Below are positions 22,262-32,866 of a stretch of DNA of 64,000 nucleotides, one piece after another. The stretch comes from Tridacna crocea (Eukaryota; Mollusca; Bivalvia; Cardiida; Cardiidae). Within the stretch, counting starts at the first letter, position 1, and the number at the start of each line of letters is the position of its first letter. The notes under the pieces were generated by a model. It had not been told where the DNA came from. It saw nothing but the letters and a program-made list of their open reading frames with translations, and did no database searches. The position numbers and the translations under genes are program-made. The stretch covers positions 55,000,192 through 55,064,191 of the forward strand of contig OX031061.1 of assembly GCA_943736015.1 (NCBI GenBank), given 5' to 3'.

Positions 22262-23046
22262 GTAAAAGAAAATTCAAGTGTAATTTCTGTGGAGCTGAGA
22301 TGCAGTCTGGTGGAAACATGCGTGACCATATACGATCGCACACAGGCGAAAAGCCGTTTGAATGTGAGGTCTGTGGTAAAACTTTCAAGAGTAATAATAA
22401 CTTGAAAGGACACATGGTGGTACATAGCAATGAACGCCCATATGTCTGTGATATTTGCGGATTTGCCTTCAAGCAAAAAGGACTTCTGAAAATCCATCGG
22501 ACCCGACATAATCCAGATTCGAGTCGATTTACATGCCATATATGTGGGAAAGGGTTTTACTCATCAACTGAAGTCAAGAAACATATTCCAAGTCATACTG
22601 GAGAGAAAAAATATGAATGTAAGATATGCAACAGAAAATTCACTCAAGATAGCGCCTTGGCAAGACATCGGTTTGTTCACACAGGAAGCAAGCCTCATAT
22701 GTGCGAAATCTGTGGTATGACTTTTGTACGTAAAGAACACTTTCGAAAACATAACGAAAAATTTCATTCAAGTGATAACACAAAGGTGAAAACTGAAATA
22801 GCTCATCCGAGTGAAATAATTGTTGATATACAAGGTGAGGCCACAGATGCAACAAATAATCTTATAGATAAAGAGATGATATATCTACAGTTAGACGGGA
22901 GTGTGTACTCAGTGCCTGCTGTAAATGACAGTAAGGGTACTGACATATTATACCAGGCCATGGAAATTCCAGTACAAAATACAGAAATAATCATTGTTAC
23001 AGACAGCAATGAACTGGACAGAAAAATTGAATATTCTGAATTGTAG
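22262..23046 (+). CDS. 3'-terminal zinc-finger cassette C (six C2H2 fingers)
   Basis: The acceptor AATTTTCCATTGCAG ends at 22261. Two bases (GT) complete Gly, then KRKFKCNFCGAEM... continues to TAG at 23044-23046, 260 residues. Fingers lie at 22279-22341, 22363-22425, 22447-22509, 22534-22596, 22618-22680 and 22702-22767. Predicted contact residues (-1,2,3,6): S,G,N,D; S,N,N,G; Q,G,L,I; S,T,E,K; Q,S,A,R; R,E,H,K. Finger for finger it is a paralogue of cassette B (for example GNMRDH in finger 1, CDICGFAFK in finger 3, GFYSxTE in finger 4). The contact positions differ at several fingers, so the DNA target should differ. The tail holds EMIYLQLDGSVYSV, aligned to the B tail, and ends in EYSEL. 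A TTAA transposon starts 19 bases after the stop. Confidence 0.87.
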
Positions 23047-23064
23047 TAGCTCTTAAAAATTGGG

Positions 23065-23620
23065 TTAACCCTTTACCGAACAATCCCTGGTTTTTACGAC
23101 CCTAAGAAAGAAGTCTTTTGAAAACTTTATGGGAAAAGGAGAAAATGCTGGTAACCAGCATTTTCTCCTTTTCCCTTAATGTTTTCTATCCTATCAGAGA
23201 CAAAATCATTGTTTGAGATACATGGGTTTTTGTCACCTGCAAATGCTTTCAATTTGAAGGAGTCCAAAATTTTGTCCTTTGGTATAGAGACTTTATTAGA
23301 GACTTAAGCTTTTCTCAAACAAAAAATTTTAAACTCTTTAAAATTAAGAGTGACTGTAGCCAACAAATTTGAAAGTGGTACAAATGAACTGAGGTTCTGT
23401 GACAGGGTATAAAATATGGTGGGAAAAGGAGAAATGCAGGTTACCAGCATTTTCTCTTTTTCCCACAATGTTTTCAGAAGGCCTCTTTGTCAATGCAGTG
23501 AAAACATGGGGTTGTTTGGGAAAGTGTTTATAACACTTGTAAGAAAACCATTTCAAAACATTATGGGAAAAGGATAAAATGCTGATAATTGGCATTTTTG
23601 GCTTGGTTGCTTTCGAAGAA
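23065..23620. mobile_element. TTAA MITEs after cassette C (23065-23294 and decayed 23300-23600)
   Basis: The first begins TTAACCCTTTACCGAACAAT 19 bases after the cassette C stop and would lie in its 3' UTR. The second keeps palindrome halves and ends weakly. Confidence 0.7.
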
Positions 23621-23714
23621 AACATTGAGGGTATGTCATAGCAGCACCTGACATGTCATCTGCACTGTTCTCTTTGTAGTTTTGCAGACCTTTTGCACAC
23701 AGGGTTCCTATATA

Positions 23715-24073
23715 TTTATTATACTGCAAAGAAATTTCTTGTGATCTGATTGGTTAACATGCCAGGAACATACTTATCATGTTCCCTGGGAAAAACCATG
23801 TAAAGCTAGTTTCCCTTTTGAGTGCCCCATAAACATCACTACATGTGAAACACAACATCCAAAATGGTGGCGTCGATTGATCACCGGAATGCATGTTTAT
23901 GCACCAAACTGCATGTTTTAGTGACATCACTTTCTGGCGACGTCATTTTTCATCGAATGTGGGGACTCAGAAGGGAATTTCTATTTCGTCGGCATACTCG
24001 ATTCGTGAGATCATAAAACAGGAAAATTTCGCTTGACATGGTTTGAAAGGGTAAAACTTTGCAGTATAATAAA
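23715..24073. mobile_element. short DNA transposon with exact 17-bp terminal inverted repeats
   Basis: TTTATTATACTGCAAAG at 23715-23731 is the exact reverse complement of 24057-24073. No reading frame of transposase size lies between, so it would be non-autonomous. The superfamily is not assigned; the flanks are too AT-rich to call a target duplication. Confidence 0.65.
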
Positions 24074-24084
24074 TTTTTTGTACA

Positions 24085-24206
24085 GTCAGGAGGCAGGGGA
24101 CTTGGAAACTTGTTCACGGCTGTGGTGAATCATGTTGCCCCGAGCCGAGGTGGCGACGTGATTCACCACAGCCGTGAACAAGTTACCAAGTCCCCTGCAA
24201 CCTGAC
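24085..24206. repeat. large foldback with 48-bp arms
   Basis: Arms 24085-24132 and 24159-24206 pair with three mismatches around a 26-base GC-rich loop (GCCCCGAGCCGAGG). The arms are richer in GC than their surroundings. It begins 12 bases after the preceding inverted-repeat element and may be a separate insertion. Confidence 0.65.
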
Positions 24207-24579
24207 CATACAATTAATAATATCAAGTTGTGCATGTGTAATTTTCCTGACCCTGTTGCGATTTGTTACAGAATTATCTCCCCTTGAACTTTTTTCAGCT
24301 CTAACTTTTGTACTAAACCATTCTGCATTCTGTACCAAAGACACATTTTCGTGACAAGGAGCTGGCAGGTGGTATAATCACATTTTGTGATAGCTCTAGT
24401 TTGAGCTCTTTTTGCTCTTTTGTCTGTTACTTTTTTCACTTGTAAGTTGTTAAACTGTACAATCTTTTGAAAAAAAAAAAAAATGACAATGAAGCAAAAT
24501 ATAAACTGCTCACCTTGTTTCTTAGTCCCAACAGGAAACGACTATTGTGCTCATTTTTACCCAACAATCCATTCCAACC

Positions 24580-25181
24580 TTAACTCTTTACCACACGAGA
24601 AAATTTTAGACTGGTCCAAATTGAAAGCATTTGCAGACGACAAAATAAAGGTGACTAAAAATAGAAATTTGTTCTGGGAAGGGCAGAAAACACTGTGGGA
24701 AAAGGAGAAAATGCTGGTTACCAGCATTTTCTCCTTTTCCCATAGTGTTTTCAAAAGGCTTCTTTCTCAGAGGCGTCAAAAGTAGGGATTGTGTGGTAAT
24801 GGGTTAAGCACAACTCCCAGACCTCGCATGGACAGTGTGGATCATGATCAGACTGCATACTAGTAGATTGTGTAGTCTTATCATGGATCTACCCTGTCTA
24901 ATTCGTAATAATGAAATAATTCCCCATTCCCTATAACTTTGAGATACCAACATTTTTTTTTTACATCACAGGCCTGAAAGTTACATTTACCACTTTACCA
25001 CACAATGACGACTTTTGAAGACCCTAAGAAAGAAGCCATTTGAAAACATTGTGGGAAAAGGAGAAAATTCAGGTAACCCTATCGAAGGAAAATTGCATCA
25101 TGTGAGCCACTATGTAATTGTCATATCCAAATACTTTCCATTTAGATAGGTCTAAAGTTTTGCCATCCAGTAAAGGGTTAA
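24580..25181. mobile_element. TTAA MITEs (24580-24807 complete, 24985-25181 partial)
   Basis: The first has both TTAA ends and a nearly perfect palindrome. The second keeps one palindrome arm only (TTGTGGGAAAAGGAG) and ends TAAAGGGTTAA. Confidence 0.75.
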
Positions 25182-25261
25182 GTTATAATACCAGGATAAG
25201 AGTTGACTGACATGTCTAACTGCAGAGCCCTATTGCTGTAATGAGAATATTTATCAGATTA

Positions 25262-25440
25262 TAGACTGTATAGTGTTTAATTGCTATTTTCAACATTATT
25301 TCAGTTTTACTACAGCAGCCAGTGCACATATCCATGCATTCCTGTTACCAATGCTATGCACAGTTTTCTTTTCAAGCCACTGGCTGCTTTCCCACATAAC
25401 ATTGTTGAAAGAGTGGTCATTGGTGGGATATCAGGTTGTA
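25262..25440 (-). mobile_element. SINE family 1, minus strand, 5'-truncated
   Basis: The body and tail match (minus-strand reading GGAAAGCAGCCAGTGGCTTG and ACACTATACAGTC), but the tRNA-like head is missing, as in typical 5' truncation. Confidence 0.6.
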
Positions 25441-25601
25441 GAATATTTTTCTAAAAGAGTATAATAGTAATACAGGCAGTAGCCTACACAAATCGGGACT
25501 ACTATACAGTAACAGATCATTGCATTTGACTACCAGTATGCAATTCTAATTGTTTGTATTGCAAGTGCAAAATAAAAAAAATCTAATTATAATTGTTTTT
25601 A

Positions 25602-26125
25602 GCTCACCTGAGCACAACATGCTCAAGGGGAGCTTTTAGGGTCACCTGGTGTCCGTCGTGTGTCAGTGCGTCGTCAACAATTCTTTAAACATGAACCCCT
25701 CCTAAATGGCAGGGCCAATTTGGACCAAACTTGGCTGGAATGTTCCTTGGGAGGTCCTCTTTAAAACTTGTTCACAGAATATGATTCCATCGAAAACTCT
25801 GCTTGCCATGGCAACCAAATGGAATTTTTTAGCAAATTCTTAAAAAATCTTCCTGCTGGTCAGATTTTGAAATAATTTCACAGATATGTTCCTTGGGTGA
25901 CCCTTTTCAAAAGTTGTACGTGAAATTTTGATCTGTCAAAAAATGTGGCTCTGATAAATGGGAGCTACTTGCACTTTACAGAAATGAAGGAATTCTTAAA
26001 AAATCTTCTATGAAACCCCTGGTCAGATTTTGATTTCACAGAGATGTTCTTTGGGTGACCCTTTTCAAAACTTGTTTGCAAAATTTCGATCCGTCAAGAT
26101 ACAAGGCTCTGGTGAATGAGCAAGG
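25602..26125 (+). mobile_element. Helitron-like repeat, 3'-truncated
   Basis: It starts TTTAGCTCACCTGAGCACAA and contains repeated TTCCTTGGGTGACCCTTTTC-type units; the 3' hairpin is absent and similarity fades after about 26125. Confidence 0.55.
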
Positions 26126-26754
26126 AAGTGTATTTTCGGATAAAGTATTTTTCGTTTTTAGATATAAATGTATTTATGGATATCACATGATACTTGAGAT
26201 TTTTCTAGAAGTAACTTACAAAAATATTTGACCGTATTGTCTTTTAAATAAAAGATATTTGATCTAATACGTAATCGGAAAATACACTTCCTGGCCCTTC
26301 CTGGGAATGCCGTGACGTCAGCGAATAGCCTCCTCGATGTATAGAAATTGTCAAAGAAATTGTAAAACATGACAAATATCTCCGGTTAAAAGGTGTCTAC
26401 TGAGGAATCACCGAATGCTGCAGGTACATTTTTCTGTGGTCTATGGCTAGGCTAAAAGAAATTATGATCAATGTTTGTTTCATGGGTGATTTTGAGTGGG
26501 AAAGGCCGTCTTTTGCTAGCAATCAAGATGTTTCATTCCTTGTGTTTATATTATATAGGGGAGATTTTTTTTTTCATATTTGATCATTTATTTTGGTTAT
26601 AGAATGTCAAATTCCTGTGCTATATCAGATTCCCATCTTAAACTTGCGATCCCTGGAATGGGATGGTGCCAATTTTCACCCCAGGCCTATAATATGAAGA
26701 AACGTGTTAAACATGCATTAGCCCAATTAAGGCCTAGTGGTTTCAGAGAAGAAG

Positions 26755-27235
26755 ATTTTTAGAAATGCTTTTTTCAGTTTTGTTGCCATGGCAGCCAGAG
26801 TTTTTGAAGGAATCAAGTTCTTTTTAAGAAATCATGAAGAGGACCATGGCAGGATGATATCTTAAAAGTTTCATCAAATTTATATGGGTAGTTTCAGAAA
26901 AAAAGATGTTTGAAATGAAAGTTAACTCTTTACCATACGACGGAATTTTAGGTTTGTCCATATCAAAAGCATTTGCAGACGACCAAACAAAAATGACTTA
27001 AAATGTGAAGTTTGCTTTGTGAAGAGTAGAAAACATTGTGGAAAAAGGAGAAAATGCTGGTTACCAGCATTTTCTCCTTTTCCCACAATGTTTTCTAAAG
27101 GCTTTTTTCTCAGGGTCGTCAAAAGTAGGGATTGTGTGGTAATGGGTTAACACACTCGCAGACAGACGGGTGCACGACGGACGCCGATCCATGACATGTA
27201 TAAGCCCCCAGGCCTTCGGCCGGTGGAGCTAAAAA
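26755..27235 (-). mobile_element. Helitron-like repeat, minus strand, carrying a TTAA MITE
   Basis: Read on the minus strand it begins with the AGCTCCACCGGCCGAAGGCC head, a CGTCC stretch, then the MITE insertion at 26922-27150, and ends near the TGCCATGG box at about 26780. The tandem units and 3' tail are missing. Confidence 0.6.
26922..27150. mobile_element. complete TTAA MITE inserted in a Helitron-like repeat
   Basis: TTAA at 26922-26925 and 27147-27150. Removing the element and one TTAA restores the host repeat: the same point in the copies at 6343 and 19595 reads GCGTTAAC or GCGTTAAA without insertion. This is an internal empty site confirming TTAA target duplication. Confidence 0.85.
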
Positions 27236-27399
27236 ATGTAACAGCTAGCCATAAACAGGCAAATCAGAACTTGATGGTCCATCGTTGGTGATTGTCATGA
27301 ACTTGAAATGCAATCCAGTAGCTTATCTTTCATTACTTCATGTCTCATCTGGACTCTATTATGAAGTTCAGAGTATTGCCTCAATAGCTTCCTTCAATT

Positions 27400-27510
27400 A
27401 AGCCCTAAGGTGCTAAGCGCGAGTCGCTGACCTTTTAAAAACAGTATAGATCAAGATCAGACTGCACAGAATGTGCAGTCTGATCTTGGATCTACATTGG
27501 CTGACAAGGA
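27400..27510. repeat. GATC-type foldback (also near 24830, 34180, 34950, 35150, 41222)
   Basis: GATCAAGATCAGACTGCACA and its mirror meet at about 27470. Related but less perfect foldbacks containing AGACTGCA or GCCTGTGCA pairs lie near 24830-24895, 34180-34245, 34950-35005, 35150-35225 and 41222-41335. Confidence 0.5.
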
Positions 27511-27583
27511 GATATATGTTATTCATTAAAACATGACTTTGAAATAGCAACATTTGGTTTCTACAAAGGAATTTGAGGTTGCT

Positions 27584-27703
27584 AGAGAACTCCTACCCTG
27601 GAGAACTCGTACTCTGGAGAACTTGTACCCCGATCTGAAGGGTACAAGTTCTCTGGAGAACTCGTACCCTGGGTACGAATTCTCCAGAGAACTCGTACCC
27701 TAC
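27584..27703. repeat. mixed direct and inverted short repeats
   Basis: The word GAGAACTCGTACCC and variants occur several times in both orientations within 120 bases, e.g. GGAGAACTTGTACCCC mirrored by GGGTACAAGTTCTC, then CTCGTACCCTGGGTACGA. Confidence 0.6.
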
Positions 27704-28082
27704 AGATTGGTTTTTGGGATAAATTTGTATCATTCAGATTTTGGTGAATTGATGATTTTCATTTTATGTTTTGTGAAATGAGTAAGTTATACATTGTTAC
27801 TGAATGTTTCATGGATTAAAATGAACAGGAAGTAAGGTAAATGAGCAGGTAAATCCAAGAATGATGAAATTATCAGTAAGATCTACATAATCTGGATTCA
27901 TCTAATGATTCGAAGATAGGATTATTTTTTAAGCTTGTTTAGATATTTTTAGGTTTGTTAATGGAGTATGCCAACTTTCTCACAAAAGGAGTCAAAGGTG
28001 TCGGGTACAATGAAGTCCCATGTCAGGTGCACACTTGCCATTTACCAGCATTTACCCCTATATAGTTCTTCAAAAGAACTCT

Positions 28083-29830
28083 TAACCCTTTACCAATCAA
28101 TTGCATGGTTTTATGAGGAATCAGACTTATATAAACATTGTTGGAAAAGGATTAAATGATTATAACCGGTTCTTTATTCTGTAACATTAAAAGAAAATAA
28201 TCTAGCTCTTTGAATCTTGATGGATCCAAATAGTGCTAAGTTGCTAAATACCACCCTGTGGGAGATAGCTTTTGAAAATGTTGTTGGAAAAAAGGAGGGT
28301 GCTTATATAACCGGCATTTTCTCATTTTCCCACATTTTTTCCACCCTTTGAGTCCGATAAATGAATAGGTCTGTACCAAAAATGAATTTGTTTTATGTAT
28401 ATTATGAGATATATACAATTTTGAAGAGACTACAAGTTCACATATAGCAATATTTGCATTTTCTCTCGCTCTCTCTCTCTCATTTTCATTGTGCAGTCTT
28501 CTTCTATGTTTTCTGAGACGTTTACTTCATGTCCTTGAGTTTTAAACCCACCAAAGAAGTAACCTTTGTGGGAAAAGATGCAAAATCACATAACCAACAT
28601 GGTCTCCTTTTTCCACGTGTTTTCTCACTGTTTCAAACAATTTTGAGAGTTTTTTCAGACGGCTTCTATGAAATTTTGACTTGCAAGCCGTTCTATGTAA
28701 GGATTTTTGTATTGCTGAAACATTGTGGACAAATGATGTCACTGACTTTTCCAATCATTACCCTCAACTCTTTTGGCGCCAAAAGTATACAGGGGACTTC
28801 ATCGACGACTCACTAAACTTCAGGAAACATTTTTTTCTGAAAGGTTTTGCTGAGAATCCTGATGGTGTAAATCCAAGCTCAAACGACAGTTTTTGTTTAT
28901 TGATCTTGTACTTTACTATCTGTTTCGATTCTAGCGTTAAATCAGTTAAGGGTTCAATATTGAATATTGCAATTATGTTACAGTAAATTTATCATTGTGA
29001 AAATCACACCTTTCTTGCTCTCTTTGTTCAGGAAATCCGCCTTCTTTCCTTAATAATATAGGCTAGGGGTACGGTACCACATCTCTAGCCACTGCCAATG
29101 TAGAAACTCTTCCAGTTAATCACTGTTGAAATCGGTTCTTCGGAAAATTAGAGGAATCACTCAAGGATATGTGAAATCACTGAAATCACCTTGTGATTTG
29201 GTGGAAGTAATATATTCATGGGGGAAACAATCCATTTATTTATGAACACACAGGACATTGTTATTATGCACTATCCGATTATAACCTATACTTTCTGAAA
29301 CCTGAAATCATCTGACACTGAGAAAGAAAGCTGGTGCAAAAATTGTGCAAGAGTAAAAAATACTGGTAACCGGCATTTTCTTCTTTTTTCTGCAATGCTT
29401 TCTCGATCTTAATTGTCAAAATTCAGATGTACAGCTGTATATGCTTTTTATTCCTTGAAAAATTATTGCAAACAATCCACTAATCACTGCTTATCCAGCA
29501 TATATAATCTAGTAAGATTTGTATACAACAACTAAACTCACCTGACTCTTTGCCAAACAGCAAAGTTTTAGACTGGTCCAAATCAAAAGCATCTGCAGAC
29601 GACAACTTATGTAAGAAATTGAAAACATTGCGGGAAAAGGAGAAAATGCTGGTAACCAGCATTTCTCAATGCTGGTTACCAGCATTTCTCATTTTCCCAC
29701 AATGTTTTCAAAAGGCCTTTATCTCAGGGTTGTAAAAACCAGGGATTGTTTGGTTACCAGCATTTTCTCCTTTTCCCACAGTGTCTTAAAAAGGCATTTA
29801 TCTCAGGGATTGTTTTGTTAAGGGTTGATC
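28083..29830. mobile_element. decayed TTAA MITE copies and a compound one at 29541-29830
   Basis: Weak copies at about 28083-28165, 28230-28400, 28535-28700 and 29310-29475 keep GTTGGAAAA or GTGGGAAAAG and CCAGCATTTTC-like words. The 29541-29830 copy contains the inner palindrome twice and a repeated right half, as if rearranged after copying. No gene is seen here; a short CT microsatellite sits at 28461-28481. Confidence 0.55.
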
Positions 29831-29894
29831 ACATGTACACCTACATGAATGTGGACATTTCAAGAAAAGTAGCCAAAGTTCAAATACATTGACT

Positions 29895-30283
29895 GTTACA
29901 CCTTACAGCTGCTGATGCTGATGTGGGGATCTATTGCAGAAGGTGATCAAGATCAGAAGCATGTAGAAGTTACACCTTACAGCTGCTGATGATGATGTGG
30001 GGATCTATTGCAGAAGGTGTAGATCTAGGTCAGAAACATGTAGTAGTTACACCTTACAGCTGCTGATGCTGATGTGGGGATCCATTGCAGAAGGTGTAGA
30101 TCAAGGTCAAAAACATGTAGAAGTTACACCTTGCAGCTGCTGATGCTGATGTGGGGATCTACATGTATTGCGCATACGGTGTAGATCAAGATCAGAAGCA
30201 TGTAGTAGTTACACTTTACAGCTGCTGATGCTGATGTGGGGATCTATTGCAGACAGTGTAGATCAAGATTAGAAACATGTAAT
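29895..30283. repeat. minisatellite, five units of 74-85 bp
   Basis: Units start with GTTACACCTTACAGCTGCTG at 29895, 29969, 30046, 30123 and 30208. Unit lengths are about 74, 77, 77, 85 and 75 bases; the fourth carries a small ACATGTATTG insertion. Confidence 0.75.
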
Positions 30284-30448
30284 GAGACAGTTAGACACAG
30301 TCCAATCAGCATCGCTCCTTTTAAGAAGAAGTAATATCTGGATTCATTCGTTCAAATGGAGGGTTTCATTTTAGCTATTCATTTGTCTTTGACTGCATAT
30401 AATTATGTTAAACAATAAGGGTTTGTGTGAACATGTGAAGTGCAATGC

Positions 30449-31565
30449 AAACAAGAGGTCCATTGGCCCTGGAGCGCTCACCTGAGACTATAGCTTTATA
30501 TCAAAGCTCTATGCCATCAAGTTTCAGAGAAGAAAATTTTTAAAGTTTTCCTTCTTTGTTCCTGTGTTTGAACTTATGACCTGCGGGGCTGGGCCAGTTT
30601 TGACCCCAAGGGTATCATATGAACAAACTTGGTAGAGGTCCACTAGGACATGCTACATATCAAATATCAAAGCTCTATGCCTTTTAGTTTTTGAGAAGAA
30701 TATTAATTTTTCATTCTTTGTTCCTGTGTTTGAACTTGTAACCCCCAGGGCGGGCCAGTTTTGACCCCAGGGGTATCATATGAACAAACTTGGTAGAGGT
30801 CCACAGGGAGATGCAACATACCAAATACCAAAGCTTTACGCCTTCAAGTTTCAGTAAAGAAGATTTTTAAAGTTTTCCTTCTTTGTTCCTAGGCTAAAAT
30901 TTGTGTCCTCTGGGGTGGGGCCAGTTTTGACCCAGGGGCATCATTTGAAAAAACTTGGTAGAAGTCCCTATGGAGATGCCACATACCAAATATCAAATCT
31001 CTATGCCATCTAGTTTCAGAGAAGATTTTTAAAGTTTTCCATCTTTGTTCCAATGCTCAAACTTGTTGACCCCAGGGCGTGGGCCAGTTTTGATTCTAGG
31101 GGCATCATTTGAACATGCTAGGTAGAAGTCCACTAGGAGATGCCACAGACCAAATACCAAAGCTCTACACTTTCTAGTTTCAGAGAAAAAGATTTTTAAA
31201 ATTTTCCTTCTTTGTTGCTATGCTCAAAGTTGTGACCCCCGTGATTTGGCCGGTTTTGACCTCATGGGAATCATTTGAACAAACTTGGTAGAGGTCTTCT
31301 AGGAGATGCTACATACCAAACATCAAAGGTCTAAGCCTTCAAGTTTTAGAGGAGAAGATTTTTTTAAAGTTTTCCTTCTATGTTCCTATGCTCAAACTTG
31401 AGACCCCCGGTATGGGGGCCAGTTTTTACCCCCAGAAGCATCATTGAACAAACTTGGTAGAGGTCCACTAGGAGATACCACATACCAAATACCAAAGCTT
31501 TATACCTTCTAGTGTCTGAGAAGAACGTTTTCAAAGATTTTGTATTTTTTTCCTTTTTGGCAAGT
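30449..31565 (-). mobile_element. Helitron-like repeat, minus strand, with about six tandem units
   Basis: ACAAGAGGTCCATTGGCCCT at its left edge is the reversed 3' hairpin end. The unit marker (AAAGCTCTATGCC and variants) recurs near 30500, 30665, 30827, 30992, 31153, 31321 and 31489, again about 165 bases apart. The 5' head is missing. Confidence 0.6.
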
Positions 31566-32231
31566 CTTAAAGATAATCTATACTCATAAGTATTAACTCT
31601 TTACCATTCAACCAAATCTTAGACCAGTCCAAATTGAAAGCATTTGCAGACAACAAAATTCATGCGACTGAAATATTGAAATTTGTTCTGGGAACAGTGA
31701 AAAACATTGTGGCAAAGGGAGAAAATTCTAGTTACCAGCATTTTCGCCTTTTCCAACAATGTTTTCAATGAGCTTCTTTCAAAAATTTGTGAAAACCAGG
31801 GATTGTTTGGTAAAGAGTTAATGATACATCTATACATGTACTCGCTGTCATGAAAAATTCAGTTTTCAGTCAGTTTATCACCCATTTCATCCTAATTGTA
31901 TGAAACTGTGATCATTCTTGCATCTTAACCCTTTCCCAAACTATTCCTGGTTTTTACGGGTCAGGAATAGAAGCCTTTTGAAACATTGTGGGAAAGGAAG
32001 AAAATGCTGGTAACCAATGTTTTCTACCCTATCATATAGAAAAATCATCTTTTTAGCAACTGTTAATTTGTCATCTGTGAAATGCTTTCAGTTTGGTCTG
32101 GTCCAAAATTTGCCGTTTGGGAAAGGGTTGATACCAAATGTTGCTCCAGATGGCTGCAAGGTTGCACAGATTACAACAGAGAGTAAATGCGTTTCACTTC
32201 ATTAATTTATAAAGTAAACATATGCTGTCAT

Positions 32232-32402
32232 ACAGAGCTCCAGGTAAGAGGGAGCAATTGTCTTCTAAATCCATTATTTCTCTCTGAAGCCCTATGTTGT
32301 AGGTCCTCATTAGAATTGTCTCTTTGAGACAATTCTAATGAGTACCTACAACATAGGATTTAGTGGGAGATAACCAAAATCACTCCCTCTATCTGGAAGT
32401 CT
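32232..32402. mobile_element. palindromic foldback element, family 4, well preserved
   Basis: Arms at 32293-32324 and 32328-32359 (32 bases) differ at one position, with a 3-base loop. Outer ends GAGCTCCAGGTAAGAGGGAG and CTCCCTCTATCTGGA are inverted to each other. Confidence 0.65.
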
Positions 32403-32541
32403 GGTCAAATCTGATTTTAATGAGGACATCCCTCGAGCTTCTTTAATATTTATTGGCAATTTATCTATGTCATACATCTGACCTAATTTGAAGCTATTTC
32501 AAACACTATCAACTTTCACAGGGTTTTCCTCTCTGGCTGCC

Positions 32542-32866
32542 AATCCATAGTAGCTCAGTCAGTAATGAGCAGGACTTGAGAATATGGGGTACAGGGTTCG
32601 ATCCCTGGTTATGACCGCTGGCTCGGCCAGTTTCTTTCCAAGGATTGATGCTCGTCATTGAGACAGGATTCATTCCTCTCCCACTGCTGACCATTGTTTC
32701 TACAATGATCATGTGGGAAAGCAGCCAGTGGCTTGGAAAGAAAATTGTGCAAAGTACTGGTAAAAGAAATCCAGGAATGCATGGATAGGTGCACTGGCAG
32801 CTGCTATATAACTGAAATAATGTTGAAAAGGGCATTACACACCATACAGTCTATCAATCAATCAGT
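32542..32866 (+). mobile_element. tRNA-derived SINE, family 1
   Basis: The head TAGTAGCTCAGTCAGTAATG and B box GGGTTCGATCCCTGG are the best preserved pol III promoter elements in the window. The body contains GTGGGAAAGCAGCCAGTGGC, and the tail ends in ATCAATCAATCAG simple repeats. Confidence 0.75.

Noticed and set aside
26580-26762. 60-codon frame MIIYFGYRMSN...
   Set aside because: It ends in the degraded Helitron-like repeat, has no splice context or recognisable domain.
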